Shown here: positions 25,323 to 34,704 of the stretch, piece by piece
Layout: each line of letters starts with the position of its first letter
How positions within the stretch are numbered: position 1 is the first letter of the stretch
NCBI GenBank assembly: GCA_910576895.1
Contig: CAJTJZ010000020.1
Coordinates: 3,914 to 60,767, forward strand
From: an uncultured Lachnospiraceae bacterium
GTDB lineage: Bacteria > Bacillota > Clostridia > Lachnospirales > Lachnospiraceae
Reading direction: 5' to 3'
Length of the DNA stretch: 56,854 nt
Translations under genes and position numbers: made by a program
Notes under the pieces: generated by a model
What the model was told of the DNA's origin: nothing
Databases searched by the model: none
The model's input: only the letters and a program-made list of their open reading frames with translations

Positions 25323-26783
25323 ATGAAGAATGATTTTGATAGAATAGAAAAGAAAATACAACAAGGTCCTTATACAGATACTTGGGATTCCTTAAGTAAT
25401 ATGCAAGTTCCATCATGGTTTTCAAAGGCAAAGTTTGGTATTTTTATCCATTGGGGTTTATATAGCATTGCAGGACATAATAATGAATGGTATTCTAGAA
25501 ATATGTATATGCAAGGGACAGAAGAATGGGAATATCATCGTAAAACTTATGGGGAACATACTAAATTCGGTTATAAAGATTTTATTTCATTATTTAAAGC
25601 AGAACAATTTAAACCTCTGGAATGGGCAAAATTATTTGCAGAAGCAGGAGCAAAGTATCTTGTTATGGTGGCAGAACATCATGATGGCTTTCAAATGTAT
25701 CGCAGTCATATTTCAAGATATAATGTAGTTACTATGGGAGCACATCGGGATATTTTAGGGGAATTAAAAACTGCATGTTTGCAGCAAGGTCTTCATTTTG
25801 GGGCTTCCTCTCATCGTGCGGAACATTGGTTTTTTATGTCTCATGGCAAGGAATTTGAAAGTGATATTAAACAGGAGTTGCATCGTGGGGATTTTTATTG
25901 GCCAGCAATGCCTGAGCCGGATCATCAGGATTTACAAAGCAGGCCTTATCCATCCGAAGAATTTTTACAGGATTGGTTTTTGCGTACTTGTGAAATCATT
26001 GAAACTTATATGCCAGAGATTTTATATTTTGATTGGTGGATAGAACATGAAGCATTTAAACCTTATCTTAAAAAGATAGCAGCTTATTATTATAATCTTG
26101 GAAAAGAATATGATATGCAAACAGTAATTTGTTATAAACATGATGCTATGATATGGAATAGTGGGATTCCAGAAATAGAACGTGGAAGTTTTGCTGATGT
26201 AAAACCTTATTATTGGCAGACAGATACAAGTATTGCAAGAAATTCTTGGTGTTATACTGATACATTAGATTATAAAAGTGCTGAAGAAATTATTTGTATG
26301 TTGATTGATGTTGTTAGCAAAAATGGAAATTTATTATTAAATATTGGACCAAAAGGAGATGGCAGTATTCCAGAAACATATATTTTAAAACAGATTGGTG
26401 CATGGCTTCAAATCAATGGAGAAGCAATTTATGACAGTCATGTATGGAGAATATCGGAAGAAGGACCAACAAAGATAAAAGAAGGGCAATTTACAGATGC
26501 AAAGGCAATTTCTTATAAAGAAAATGATTTTCGATTTACAGCAAAGGGAGGCTTTCTTTATGTTTTTGCTATGAAATATCCAAAGCATGGAAAAATTACA
26601 GTAAAATCACTGGCAAAAAGTAAAGATCAAAATTTACCATATTTTCATGGATTAATAGAAAATGTCATTGTATTAGGAGAAAAGAAATTGCCAAAATGGT
26701 CTATAGACTACGATGGACTTCATCTGGATATGCAGATTGAAGAAAGAAAACTGCCAGTTGTGATAAAAGTACAGGTAAAATAA
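25323..26783 (+). CDS. GH29 alpha-L-fucosidase, cytoplasmic
   Basis: GH29 enzymes hydrolyse terminal alpha-L-fucose by a retaining mechanism. Present are PSWFSKAKFGIFIHWG (30-45), the AEHHDGFQMY active-site segment (117-126), the nucleophile Asp237 in ILYFDWW, and NGNLLLNIGPKGDGSIP near the C-terminal part. Length (486 aa) is normal. There is no signal peptide, so fucose must be removed after import. The WW after the nucleophile replaces the WFDG seen in many members. Fucose occurs at the tips of xyloglucan side chains, consistent with the GH31, GH5 and GH3 genes next door. Fucosylated host glycans are the alternative source. Confidence 0.92.
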   Translation: MKNDFDRIEKKIQQGPYTDTWDSLSNMQVPSWFSKAKFGIFIHWGLYSIAGHNNEWYSRNMYMQGTEEWEYHRKTYGEHTKFGYKDFISLFKAEQFKPLEWAKLFAEAGAKYLVMVAEHHDGFQMYRSHISRYNVVTMGAHRDILGELKTACLQQGLHFGASSHRAEHWFFMSHGKEFESDIKQELHRGDFYWPAMPEPDHQDLQSRPYPSEEFLQDWFLRTCEIIETYMPEILYFDWWIEHEAFKPYLKKIAAYYYNLGKEYDMQTVICYKHDAMIWNSGIPEIERGSFADVKPYYWQTDTSIARNSWCYTDTLDYKSAEEIICMLIDVVSKNGNLLLNIGPKGDGSIPETYILKQIGAWLQINGEAIYDSHVWRISEEGPTKIKEGQFTDAKAISYKENDFRFTAKGGFLYVFAMKYPKHGKITVKSLAKSKDQNLPYFHGLIENVIVLGEKKLPKWSIDYDGLHLDMQIEERKLPVVIKVQVK

Positions 26784-26862
26784 ATAAAAAATAGAATATA
26801 AAAACAATAAAAAAGCAGGTAGAAATTCTCTGATAATCTATGTATTTCCATTAAATTTTTGT

Positions 26863-26895
26863 TGGTATAATGAGCTTAATTAAACTACGTAGTTT
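26863..26895 (+). promoter_or_regulatory. Extended -10 promoter with palindromic operator, upstream of the double-GH5 gene
   Basis: TGGTATAAT (26863-26871) is an extended -10 element. A perfect 14-bp palindrome, AAACTACGTAGTTT (26882-26895), covers the expected start of transcription and the first transcribed bases, a usual place for a repressor. Confidence 0.6.
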
Positions 26896-26947
26896 TAATT
26901 TAAGAAGCGACAAAAAAAGGCAAATATTAGATTAGGAGGGAAGGTTT

Positions 26948-29900
26948 ATGTACAAGAAATTACTTTCTATAGTTTTGGCATTTATTATGATATTTAATTT
27001 ATTGCCAATACAAGAACAAGCTGTTTCAGTATATGCCGCCGAGGGAAGTGCAGAGGGTGTAAAAACACCAATTCAAAAGCTTGTCTATACAATAACAGCA
27101 AGTAATCTTCAAGAAAATACAAAATTTGATGTTGTGGGTGCTGGGTGGAATACAAGAACAGAAACATTGAATATGGAAGAACAAACACAAGAATTGACAA
27201 TATCCTATGATTCTTCTGTAGAGGGAATAATTAATATGGGATTTGTCTATGATACAGAAGAAAATGGAAATAAAACATTAAATAATAGTGCTGCAAATAT
27301 TACTATAGAGAAAATTACAATTAATGATACATATGAAATTGTATTAGATTCTGTCATATTAAATAGTAACTCAAATGGTCTTAAAAACATTTGGTCAGGA
27401 CTTTCTGATGGTGATATTGTATATGAGGGAGAGAATTGCTATTTTGCGTTTAATGAAGCAGATCAACTGATATATTTTTATGTAAAATCTTCTTCTGAGA
27501 ATCCTGATGATCCTTCTATTGGGAAAGATACAAGATCCATGCAATATGTAAAAGCAATGGGAAATGGCTGGAATTTAGGAAATTCTTTAGAAGCTATTAA
27601 TACAAATTTGGATGAGCCAGATACAGGAGAGGAATCATGGGGAAATCCAAAAGTGACAAAAGAACTGATTCAGGCAGCAAAAGAAAAAGGATTTGATAGT
27701 ATTCGTATTCCACTTACTATGTATAGAAGATATACAGTAAATGAAAATGCAGGGGAAAATGAATATAAATATGTAATTAATAAAGATTATCTTGATAGAG
27801 CAAAAGAAATTATTGGCTGGGCACTTGAGGAAGATTTTTATGTTATGACAAATATTCATCATGATTCATGGACATGGATGAAACATTGGGATGGACAGAA
27901 AACATCAGAAGAGTATCTTATGTTCTGCGATTTTTGGAAACAGTTGGCAGAAACATTTAAAGATATAGGAGATAAGCTGTGTTTTGAAACAATGAATGAA
28001 TATGAACCAGAAGAAACAGGAGAGATTACGGTACAAGATAAAGTAATGGCAATGAATCAGGCAGCTTATGATATTATTCGTAGTAGTGGTGGCAATAATA
28101 CGACACGTATGATTGTAATGCCAAGTTATGTACATAATCATGAGCCAAAAAATAGTTCTGTATTAAGTAAATTTATTAAAAGTTTAAATGATGAAAATTT
28201 GATTGCAACCGTACATTATTATAGTGAGTGGGTATATGCATCTAATATTGGAAAAACAGGGTTTGATGAGCTTTTATGGGAAAATGATGATGTAAGTACA
28301 CCAAGAAAATCAGTCGATGATTTTATGGCTGTATTAAGAGAACAATTTCTAAATGATGGTATTGGTGTGATTGTAAGTGAATATGGTGTCCTTGGTTATG
28401 ATACAGGCGATAATTGTATGCAGGTTGGAGAAGAAATCAAATATTATGATTATATGAATGTAAGAGCTCGTGAAAATAATGTATGTTTGATGTTCTGGGA
28501 TAATGGATCTGCAATTGATCGTAATACATATGAATGGAAATATCCAAGAATTGGTGCAGCACTTATGACAACGATGGAGGATAGAATTGGTTATGCAACC
28601 GGTTTGGATAGTCTTTATTTTTCCGAACAAGTAGAAGAAGATGTAAAAATTCCATTGACATTAAATGGAAGAACATTTACTGGAATTAAAGATTTAACAG
28701 AAGGAACAGACTATACTTATGAAGGAGAAGTGATTATTCTTTCCAAAGATTATATAAATGCACTTTTAAAAGATGCTGCCTATGGTCAACTAAAAGATCT
28801 TGAAATTACATTTGATAATGGTTATGTATGGCATGAATATTTAATTTATTATGGAACACCATCTTATGAGGAAGCTACTGGAACAAAAGAACGAATAGAG
28901 ATTCCTTTCCGATTTAATGGAAGTGACGTAAGAAGAATTACAGCATATCAGGCTTCAGGACGTGTAGGTCCAAATTCTGATTGGTGGAATTGGTTAAAAT
29001 ATGGATCGACATTTAATCCAGATTATAACAAGGGAACGCTTTCTTTTCTTTCAGAATTGCTTCAGGATAAAACAATAAAAGATGGAGAATTGATGGCAAG
29101 AATAGAATTTTATGATGGACAATTTTTAAATGTTTATATGAATGTTGCAGGAGATACGGTTACTTGTATTAAAAAAACAGAAGAAGAAATGAAAGTTGAT
29201 TGTGCAAAAAAAGTTGTTTTATATGCAGGAGAAAAAGAGATTCCATCACAGTATATTACATCACCAGATGGTTATAAAGTTTATGGAATTTATACAGAAG
29301 ATGAGTCTATGGTGACAATGGAGGGATGGCCAGCCATTATGACCTTTGATACAAAAGCACATGAAGATATGACAAAGCTATCCATTCGTCTTGATTATAT
29401 GAATATACAACAACGTTGTGATATTGAAGAATTTGGAATTAAAGATGCACCTGTTGTTTCTCCAATGGCAATTAAAGTAGGAGAAAATAGCAAAGTAACA
29501 GTTTCAAATCTTGATAAGGATGCTGTTTGTACTTATAAATTAAGTGATACTTCTATTGGAACAATCGTAGAAGATGGCACAATTACAGCATTAAAAGAAG
29601 GAACAGCGGTTATTGATGTAACAGTAGAACAATATGGAAGAAAAGATACCTTTCAGGCAGAGCTTACAGTAGAAAAGAATGAAATAGATAATAATGATAC
29701 AAAATCCATACAATATGTAAAAGCAATGGGACAAGGATGGAATCTTGGAAATAGTTTTGATGGAGTAGATACAGATTTAAGTGCAGAGGATAAAGGAGAA
29801 ATGGCATGGGGAAATCCGAAAGTTACAAAAGAATTAATCCATGAAGTAAAGGAAAAAGGATTCCAAAGTATTCGTATTCCATTGACCTTATATCATCGTT

Positions 29901-32164
29901 TTACAGAAGAAAATGGAACATATACGATTGATAAAAATTGGTTAAAACGGTATAAAGAAGTTGTAGACTATGCAGTAGAAGAAGGCTTGTATGTTATGGT
30001 GAATATTCATCATGATTCTTGGATTTGGCTGAAAGACTGGGACGGAAAGAAAGAATCAAAAGAATATATTCAATATACACAATTATGGGAACAGCTTGCA
30101 GCTTATTTAGCAGAAGAACCAGAACAAGTATGTTTTGAAACAATTAATGAGCCACAATTTACAGATGGTGAAAATGCACAAAAATATTTGGATAGTATTA
30201 ATCAGGTAGCTTATGACATTATCCGTAACAGTGGTGGAAACAATGAAACACGTATGATTATTATGCCAACCATTAATACAAATGCTTCAAATGAAAATAG
30301 TAATGCGTTATATACATTTATAGAAGGCTTAAATGATCCAAATATCATTGCAACTGTTCATTATTATAGTGAATGGGTTTATAGTGCAAATCTTGGAATT
30401 ACAGGATTTGATGAGCCAATGGGTGGTGATGGAAACACAGCAAGAAAAGCAGCAGATACTTTCTTTACTACATTATCAGATGTTTTCACAAACAATGGTA
30501 TTGGTGTTATCGTAGGTGAATATGGACTACTTGGATATGATGCAGGAGAGGAATGCTTACAAACAGGAGAAGAAATAAAATACTATGAATATATGGGTTA
30601 TAAGGCATCAGAAAATGATGGAATTGCTTTGATGTTCTGGGATAATGGATCAGGCATTGATCGTAATAATGAAACTTATAAATGGAAATATTCAAGAGTT
30701 GGAGAAGCCATTGAAAAAGCAATGCAGGGTCGGTTAGGTTATGCAACCGATTTGGATAGTTTGTATTTTTCTGAGCCAGTAAAAGAAGATGTAAAAATCC
30801 CATTAACATTAAATGGCAGAACATTTACTGAAATCAAAGGTTTAACAAAGGGAACAGACTATACCTATGAAGGGGAAGTAATTACTCTTTCCAAAGATTA
30901 TGTGAATGCACTTCTTAAAGATGCTGCCTATGGTCAATTAAAAGATCTGGAAATTGTTTTTGATAATGGTTATGTATGGCATGAATATCTTATTTATTAT
31001 GGAAAACCATCTTATCAAAAAGCAGAAGGAACAAAAACAGAGGGAATTAATATTCCTTTTGATTTCAAGGGAAGTGCAGTAAGACGTATTACAGCATATC
31101 AAGATTCAGGACGTGTAGGACCAAATTCTAGCTGGTGGAATTGGCTGCAAAACGGAGGTGCATTTAATGTAGATTATAAAAAAGGAACATTAGTACTTCT
31201 TCCAGCATTATTTCAAGATGAAACAGTAAAAGATGGAGAAATCAAAATAAGCATAGAGTTTTATGATGGACAATTTCTTGATGTTGATATGAATATTACA
31301 AAAGATATTATTACTTGTAATGGTGTAGATGATAACAATAATAATAATAACAATAACAACAATAATAATAACAATAATACAGGTAACAATACAGGCAATA
31401 ATACAGGTAGCACAGGTAATACAGGCAGCAGTACAGGAAATACAGTAGATAATAAAGATAATACAGGAAATGATAATAATACGGAAAACAATAATAATAG
31501 CAACAATAACAACAATAATAATAGTAATAATACTGAAAATAATACGAATAATGAACAACAAGAAAAAGAACCACAGCCAGAAAAAGTTGGAACTATTGTA
31601 AAAACAGAGGATGCAAAGGGAATATTTAAAGTAACAGATACAGATAGTAAAATGCCAGAAGTTTCTTATAAAGGCACAAAAAAACAAGTAACAGTTTCTA
31701 TACCAGAAACAATTACAGATGCTAACGACATTGTGTATAAGGTTACTTCTATTGCAAAAAATGCATTTAAGGGAGATACAAAAGTAAAAACAGTTGTAAT
31801 AAGCAATACGATTAAAACAATTGGAGCAAATGCATTTAAAAATTGTAAAAACCTAAAAACAGTGGCTGTAGGAAATAAAGTTGCTGTAATTGAAAATGAG
31901 GCATTTTATAATTGTAAAAAACTTAAGAAGATTGTAATTCCAAAGAAAGTAGTAAAAATTGGAAAAAGAGCATTTTATAATTGCAAAAACTTAAAAACAA
32001 TTACAATTCATACAACAAAACTTACATCAAAAAATGTAGGAAAAAATGCATTGAAAGGACTTCATAAAAACGTTGTAATTAAAGTGCCAAAGTCTAAATT
32101 AAAGGCATATAAAAAGTTATTTAAATCAAGAGGAGTAAGTGCAAAATCAGTTATTAGTAAATAA
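26948..32164 (+). CDS. Secreted modular endo-glucanase/xyloglucanase with two GH5 modules and BspA-like LRR tail
   Basis: A 1738-aa exported protein. The order is: signal peptide (1-31, ending near VYAAEG), a CBM-like region (about 35-190), GH5 module 1 (about 195-548), X2/CBM46-like modules (about 550-750), an Ig-like BIG2 domain (about 838-910), GH5 module 2 (about 918-1264), a second X2/CBM46-like block (about 1270-1458), an Asn-rich linker (1459-1541) and leucine-rich repeats of BspA type to the end. Catalytic Glu pairs are E351/E478 and E1068/E1191 (NE and SEYG or GEYG contexts). The GWNLGNS start fits GH5_4, a subfamily rich in xyloglucanases and mixed-linkage glucanases. Module 1 has NEYEP where module 2 has NEPQ. 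No LPXTG or dockerin is present. Confidence 0.9.
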   Translation: MYKKLLSIVLAFIMIFNLLPIQEQAVSVYAAEGSAEGVKTPIQKLVYTITASNLQENTKFDVVGAGWNTRTETLNMEEQTQELTISYDSSVEGIINMGFVYDTEENGNKTLNNSAANITIEKITINDTYEIVLDSVILNSNSNGLKNIWSGLSDGDIVYEGENCYFAFNEADQLIYFYVKSSSENPDDPSIGKDTRSMQYVKAMGNGWNLGNSLEAINTNLDEPDTGEESWGNPKVTKELIQAAKEKGFDSIRIPLTMYRRYTVNENAGENEYKYVINKDYLDRAKEIIGWALEEDFYVMTNIHHDSWTWMKHWDGQKTSEEYLMFCDFWKQLAETFKDIGDKLCFETMNEYEPEETGEITVQDKVMAMNQAAYDIIRSSGGNNTTRMIVMPSYVHNHEPKNSSVLSKFIKSLNDENLIATVHYYSEWVYASNIGKTGFDELLWENDDVSTPRKSVDDFMAVLREQFLNDGIGVIVSEYGVLGYDTGDNCMQVGEEIKYYDYMNVRARENNVCLMFWDNGSAIDRNTYEWKYPRIGAALMTTMEDRIGYATGLDSLYFSEQVEEDVKIPLTLNGRTFTGIKDLTEGTDYTYEGEVIILSKDYINALLKDAAYGQLKDLEITFDNGYVWHEYLIYYGTPSYEEATGTKERIEIPFRFNGSDVRRITAYQASGRVGPNSDWWNWLKYGSTFNPDYNKGTLSFLSELLQDKTIKDGELMARIEFYDGQFLNVYMNVAGDTVTCIKKTEEEMKVDCAKKVVLYAGEKEIPSQYITSPDGYKVYGIYTEDESMVTMEGWPAIMTFDTKAHEDMTKLSIRLDYMNIQQRCDIEEFGIKDAPVVSPMAIKVGENSKVTVSNLDKDAVCTYKLSDTSIGTIVEDGTITALKEGTAVIDVTVEQYGRKDTFQAELTVEKNEIDNNDTKSIQYVKAMGQGWNLGNSFDGVDTDLSAEDKGEMAWGNPKVTKELIHEVKEKGFQSIRIPLTLYHRFTEENGTYTIDKNWLKRYKEVVDYAVEEGLYVMVNIHHDSWIWLKDWDGKKESKEYIQYTQLWEQLAAYLAEEPEQVCFETINEPQFTDGENAQKYLDSINQVAYDIIRNSGGNNETRMIIMPTINTNASNENSNALYTFIEGLNDPNIIATVHYYSEWVYSANLGITGFDEPMGGDGNTARKAADTFFTTLSDVFTNNGIGVIVGEYGLLGYDAGEECLQTGEEIKYYEYMGYKASENDGIALMFWDNGSGIDRNNETYKWKYSRVGEAIEKAMQGRLGYATDLDSLYFSEPVKEDVKIPLTLNGRTFTEIKGLTKGTDYTYEGEVITLSKDYVNALLKDAAYGQLKDLEIVFDNGYVWHEYLIYYGKPSYQKAEGTKTEGINIPFDFKGSAVRRITAYQDSGRVGPNSSWWNWLQNGGAFNVDYKKGTLVLLPALFQDETVKDGEIKISIEFYDGQFLDVDMNITKDIITCNGVDDNNNNNNNNNNNNNNNTGNNTGNNTGSTGNTGSSTGNTVDNKDNTGNDNNTENNNNSNNNNNNNSNNTENNTNNEQQEKEPQPEKVGTIVKTEDAKGIFKVTDTDSKMPEVSYKGTKKQVTVSIPETITDANDIVYKVTSIAKNAFKGDTKVKTVVISNTIKTIGANAFKNCKNLKTVAVGNKVAVIENEAFYNCKKLKKIVIPKKVVKIGKRAFYNCKNLKTITIHTTKLTSKNVGKNALKGLHKNVVIKVPKSKLKAYKKLFKSRGVSAKSVISK
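31330..31565 (+). repeat. Asn-coding microsatellite linker
   Basis: Long runs of AAT/AAC codons, mixed with Thr, Gly and Ser codons (TGN-type units), encode a low-complexity linker of about 80 residues between the catalytic half and the LRR tail. Open frames on the opposite strand here are by-products of this repeat. Confidence 0.85.
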
Positions 32165-32204
32165 ATGAAGTAAGATTTTAGTCAATTACTCACAGCCAAA
32201 AACT

Positions 32205-32240
32205 TGCAATACTTTTCATTCATGGGTGGAAAGTATTGCA
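32205..32240 (+). promoter_or_regulatory. Intercistronic hairpin before the GH31 gene
   Basis: Perfect 11-bp arms TGCAATACTTT (32205-32215) and AAAGTATTGCA (32230-32240) enclose 14 nt. No U-tract follows; instead TATAAT begins at once at 32241. It may stabilise or process the message, or be an operator for a second promoter. Confidence 0.5.
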
Positions 32241-32353
32241 TATAATGGATTTTTACCGCTAGAAGTAAATTATATGATAAAAATATAATAGGCATTTAAT
32301 TAGAAGTATCTGAAAATTAAGTAAAAAAGGGAAATTTATGGAGGAATTTTATC

Positions 32354-34696
32354 ATGATATTTGGAAATGGATGTTGGCTGCAAAAGGAAGGTTATGAATG
32401 TTTTTCGCCAAAACAGGCTTATTTTATTAAAAAAACCGATACTATGGTTACGATTTGTGCACCAACAACAAGAATTAATCATCGTGGAGATACTTTAGGA
32501 GGAATTAATTTAACGCTGGAAATCACTTCACCAATAAAAGAAGTAATTCGTGTGAAAGTAAGTCATCATTTGGGAATTGTAAAAAGAGAACCAGAGTTTG
32601 CACTTCTTACAAAAGAAAATCAGCCGCTTACTGTAGAAGAAGATGATGAGAGTATAAGAGTAAGTGCTGGAAGTCTTTCTCTTGTCATTACAAAAGAAGA
32701 TTGGAGTATGGCTTATGAGCGTGATAAAAAAGTAATATCAAGAAGTACAGGACGTGATCTTGCTTATATGAAAACTGATTGGAAAGGTTATGCTTATGAT
32801 AAAGGATCAGAAGATGCCTATATGCGGCAGCAGCTTTCTTTATCGGTAGGAGAGCTTGTATATGGACTTGGAGAGCGTTTTACAGCATTTGTAAAAAATG
32901 GACAAAGTGTAGATATTTGGAATGAAGATGGCGGAACGAGTACCTATCAGTCTTATAAAAATATTCCATTTTATCTTACTAATAAGGGATATGGTATTTT
33001 TGTAAATCATCCTGAAAAAGTATCTTTTGAGGTTGGTACAGAACAGGTATCAAAAGTAGAATTTAGTGTAAAAGGAGAAAGCCTTGATTACTTTTTTATC
33101 AATGGACCTACAATGAAAGAAGTGTTAATGCGTTATACAGATTTAACTGGAAAACCAGCACAAGTGCCACAATGGACTTTTGGTTTATGGCTTTCGACTT
33201 CTTTTACAACAAATTATGACGAAGAAACGGTAATGAGTTTTATTGATGGAATGTTAGAACGCAACATTCCTTTGCAGGTATTTCACTTTGACTGTTTTTG
33301 GATGAAAGAGTTTCATTGGAGTGATTTTACTTGGGATAGTCGTGTATTTCCTGATCCAGCCGGAATGCTTAAGCGGATTCATGAAAAAGGTTTAAAAATT
33401 TGTGTTTGGATTAACCCTTATATTGGACAGGAATCCTGTTTATTTGCGGAAGGTATGGAGAAAGGCTATTTTGTTCGCCGCACAAATGGAGATGTTTGGC
33501 AATGGGATATGTGGCAGCCGGGTATGGCATTAGTAGATTTTACAAATCCAGATGCTTATACTTGGTATCAGGAAAAATTAGAAGCACTTCTTGACATAGG
33601 AGTTGATTGTTTTAAAACAGATTTTGGCGAACGAATCCCAGTAGATAATATTGCTTATTATAATCATGCCAATCCAGAAAAAATGCATAATTTTTATACT
33701 TATTTATATAATCAATGTGTTTTTGATTTATTGGAACGAAAAAAAGGAAAAGGGCAAGCTGTTTTATTTGCTCGTTCCGCAACAGCCGGCGGACAGAAAT
33801 TTCCTGTACATTGGGGTGGTGACTGTTGGTCAAGTTATGAAGCAATGGCAGAGAGTTTGCGTGGTGGTCTTTCTCTTACCATGTCAGGTTTTGGATATTG
33901 GAGTCATGATATTGGTGGTTTTGAAAGTACCTCTACAGCAGATGTATATAAACGTTGGGCAGCATTTGGCTTATTATCTTCCCATAGCCGTTTGCATGGA
34001 AGCAATTCTTATCGTGTGCCATGGCTTTATGATGAAGAAGCAGTTGACGTTGTACGTTTCTTTACAAAACTTAAAATGGAATTATTGCCATATTTATATA
34101 GTATGTCAGTAAAGACATCAAATCTTGGAATTCCTGTTATGCGAAGTATGGTATTGGAATATCCAGAGGATGTTTCTTGCAGCTATTTAGATCGTCAATA
34201 TATGTTAGGAGATTGTTTATTAGTAGCACCAATTTTTAATGAAGAAGGAATAGCAGAATATTATCTTCCAAAGGGTACTTGGACAAATTATTTGACAGGA
34301 AAAGAAGTAGAAGGAAATTGCTGGTGCAAAGAAACGCATAGTTATTTATCTATCCCTCTTATGGTGAGGGAAAATACCATTCTTCCAACAAGTACACAAA
34401 CATTATCAGCACAGGCAGGATATGAAAAAGAGCTTGTATTAAAAGTATATGGACTTAAGGAAGGAGTAGAGGCATATACTTGTGTTTATCAAGAACAAGA
34501 AAAAATAGTAGAAATTAAAATAAAGAAAAATGGAAAGATGGTAACAATAGTTTCTGATGCATCTTATACTTATAAGCTTGTATTTATAAATCATAAGATT
34601 TTAAATGTTCCTGATAAAGAAGGAGTAACAACAAGAGATGCAACACTTGTAATTGCAAATACAGTAAAAGATCTTATCATTGAAATGGAGTCATAA
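32354..34696 (+). CDS. yicI: GH31 alpha-xylosidase (YicI type)
   Basis: A 780-aa cytoplasmic GH31 enzyme. The nucleophile Asp423 sits in CFKTDFGERIP, the form typical of alpha-xylosidases such as YicI, and the acid/base is Asp490 in HWGGDCWSS. The N-terminal galactose-mutarotase-like domain, the (beta/alpha)8 barrel and C-terminal beta domains are of usual length, and no signal peptide is present. Alpha-xylosidases remove xylose from the non-reducing end of xyloglucan oligosaccharides. It is followed 8 nt later by the GH3 gene, so the two are co-expressed. This gene is the main reason for choosing xyloglucan as the substrate of the locus. Confidence 0.92.
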   Translation: MIFGNGCWLQKEGYECFSPKQAYFIKKTDTMVTICAPTTRINHRGDTLGGINLTLEITSPIKEVIRVKVSHHLGIVKREPEFALLTKENQPLTVEEDDESIRVSAGSLSLVITKEDWSMAYERDKKVISRSTGRDLAYMKTDWKGYAYDKGSEDAYMRQQLSLSVGELVYGLGERFTAFVKNGQSVDIWNEDGGTSTYQSYKNIPFYLTNKGYGIFVNHPEKVSFEVGTEQVSKVEFSVKGESLDYFFINGPTMKEVLMRYTDLTGKPAQVPQWTFGLWLSTSFTTNYDEETVMSFIDGMLERNIPLQVFHFDCFWMKEFHWSDFTWDSRVFPDPAGMLKRIHEKGLKICVWINPYIGQESCLFAEGMEKGYFVRRTNGDVWQWDMWQPGMALVDFTNPDAYTWYQEKLEALLDIGVDCFKTDFGERIPVDNIAYYNHANPEKMHNFYTYLYNQCVFDLLERKKGKGQAVLFARSATAGGQKFPVHWGGDCWSSYEAMAESLRGGLSLTMSGFGYWSHDIGGFESTSTADVYKRWAAFGLLSSHSRLHGSNSYRVPWLYDEEAVDVVRFFTKLKMELLPYLYSMSVKTSNLGIPVMRSMVLEYPEDVSCSYLDRQYMLGDCLLVAPIFNEEGIAEYYLPKGTWTNYLTGKEVEGNCWCKETHSYLSIPLMVRENTILPTSTQTLSAQAGYEKELVLKVYGLKEGVEAYTCVYQEQEKIVEIKIKKNGKMVTIVSDASYTYKLVFINHKILNVPDKEGVTTRDATLVIANTVKDLIIEMES

Positions 34697-34704
34697 GGAA
34701 AAGG

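Noticed and set aside
31208..31687. Long reverse-strand open frames over the Asn-rich linker
   Set aside because: They translate into Ile/Leu/Tyr homopolymers that mirror the AAT/AAC repeat and have no ribosome-binding sites.
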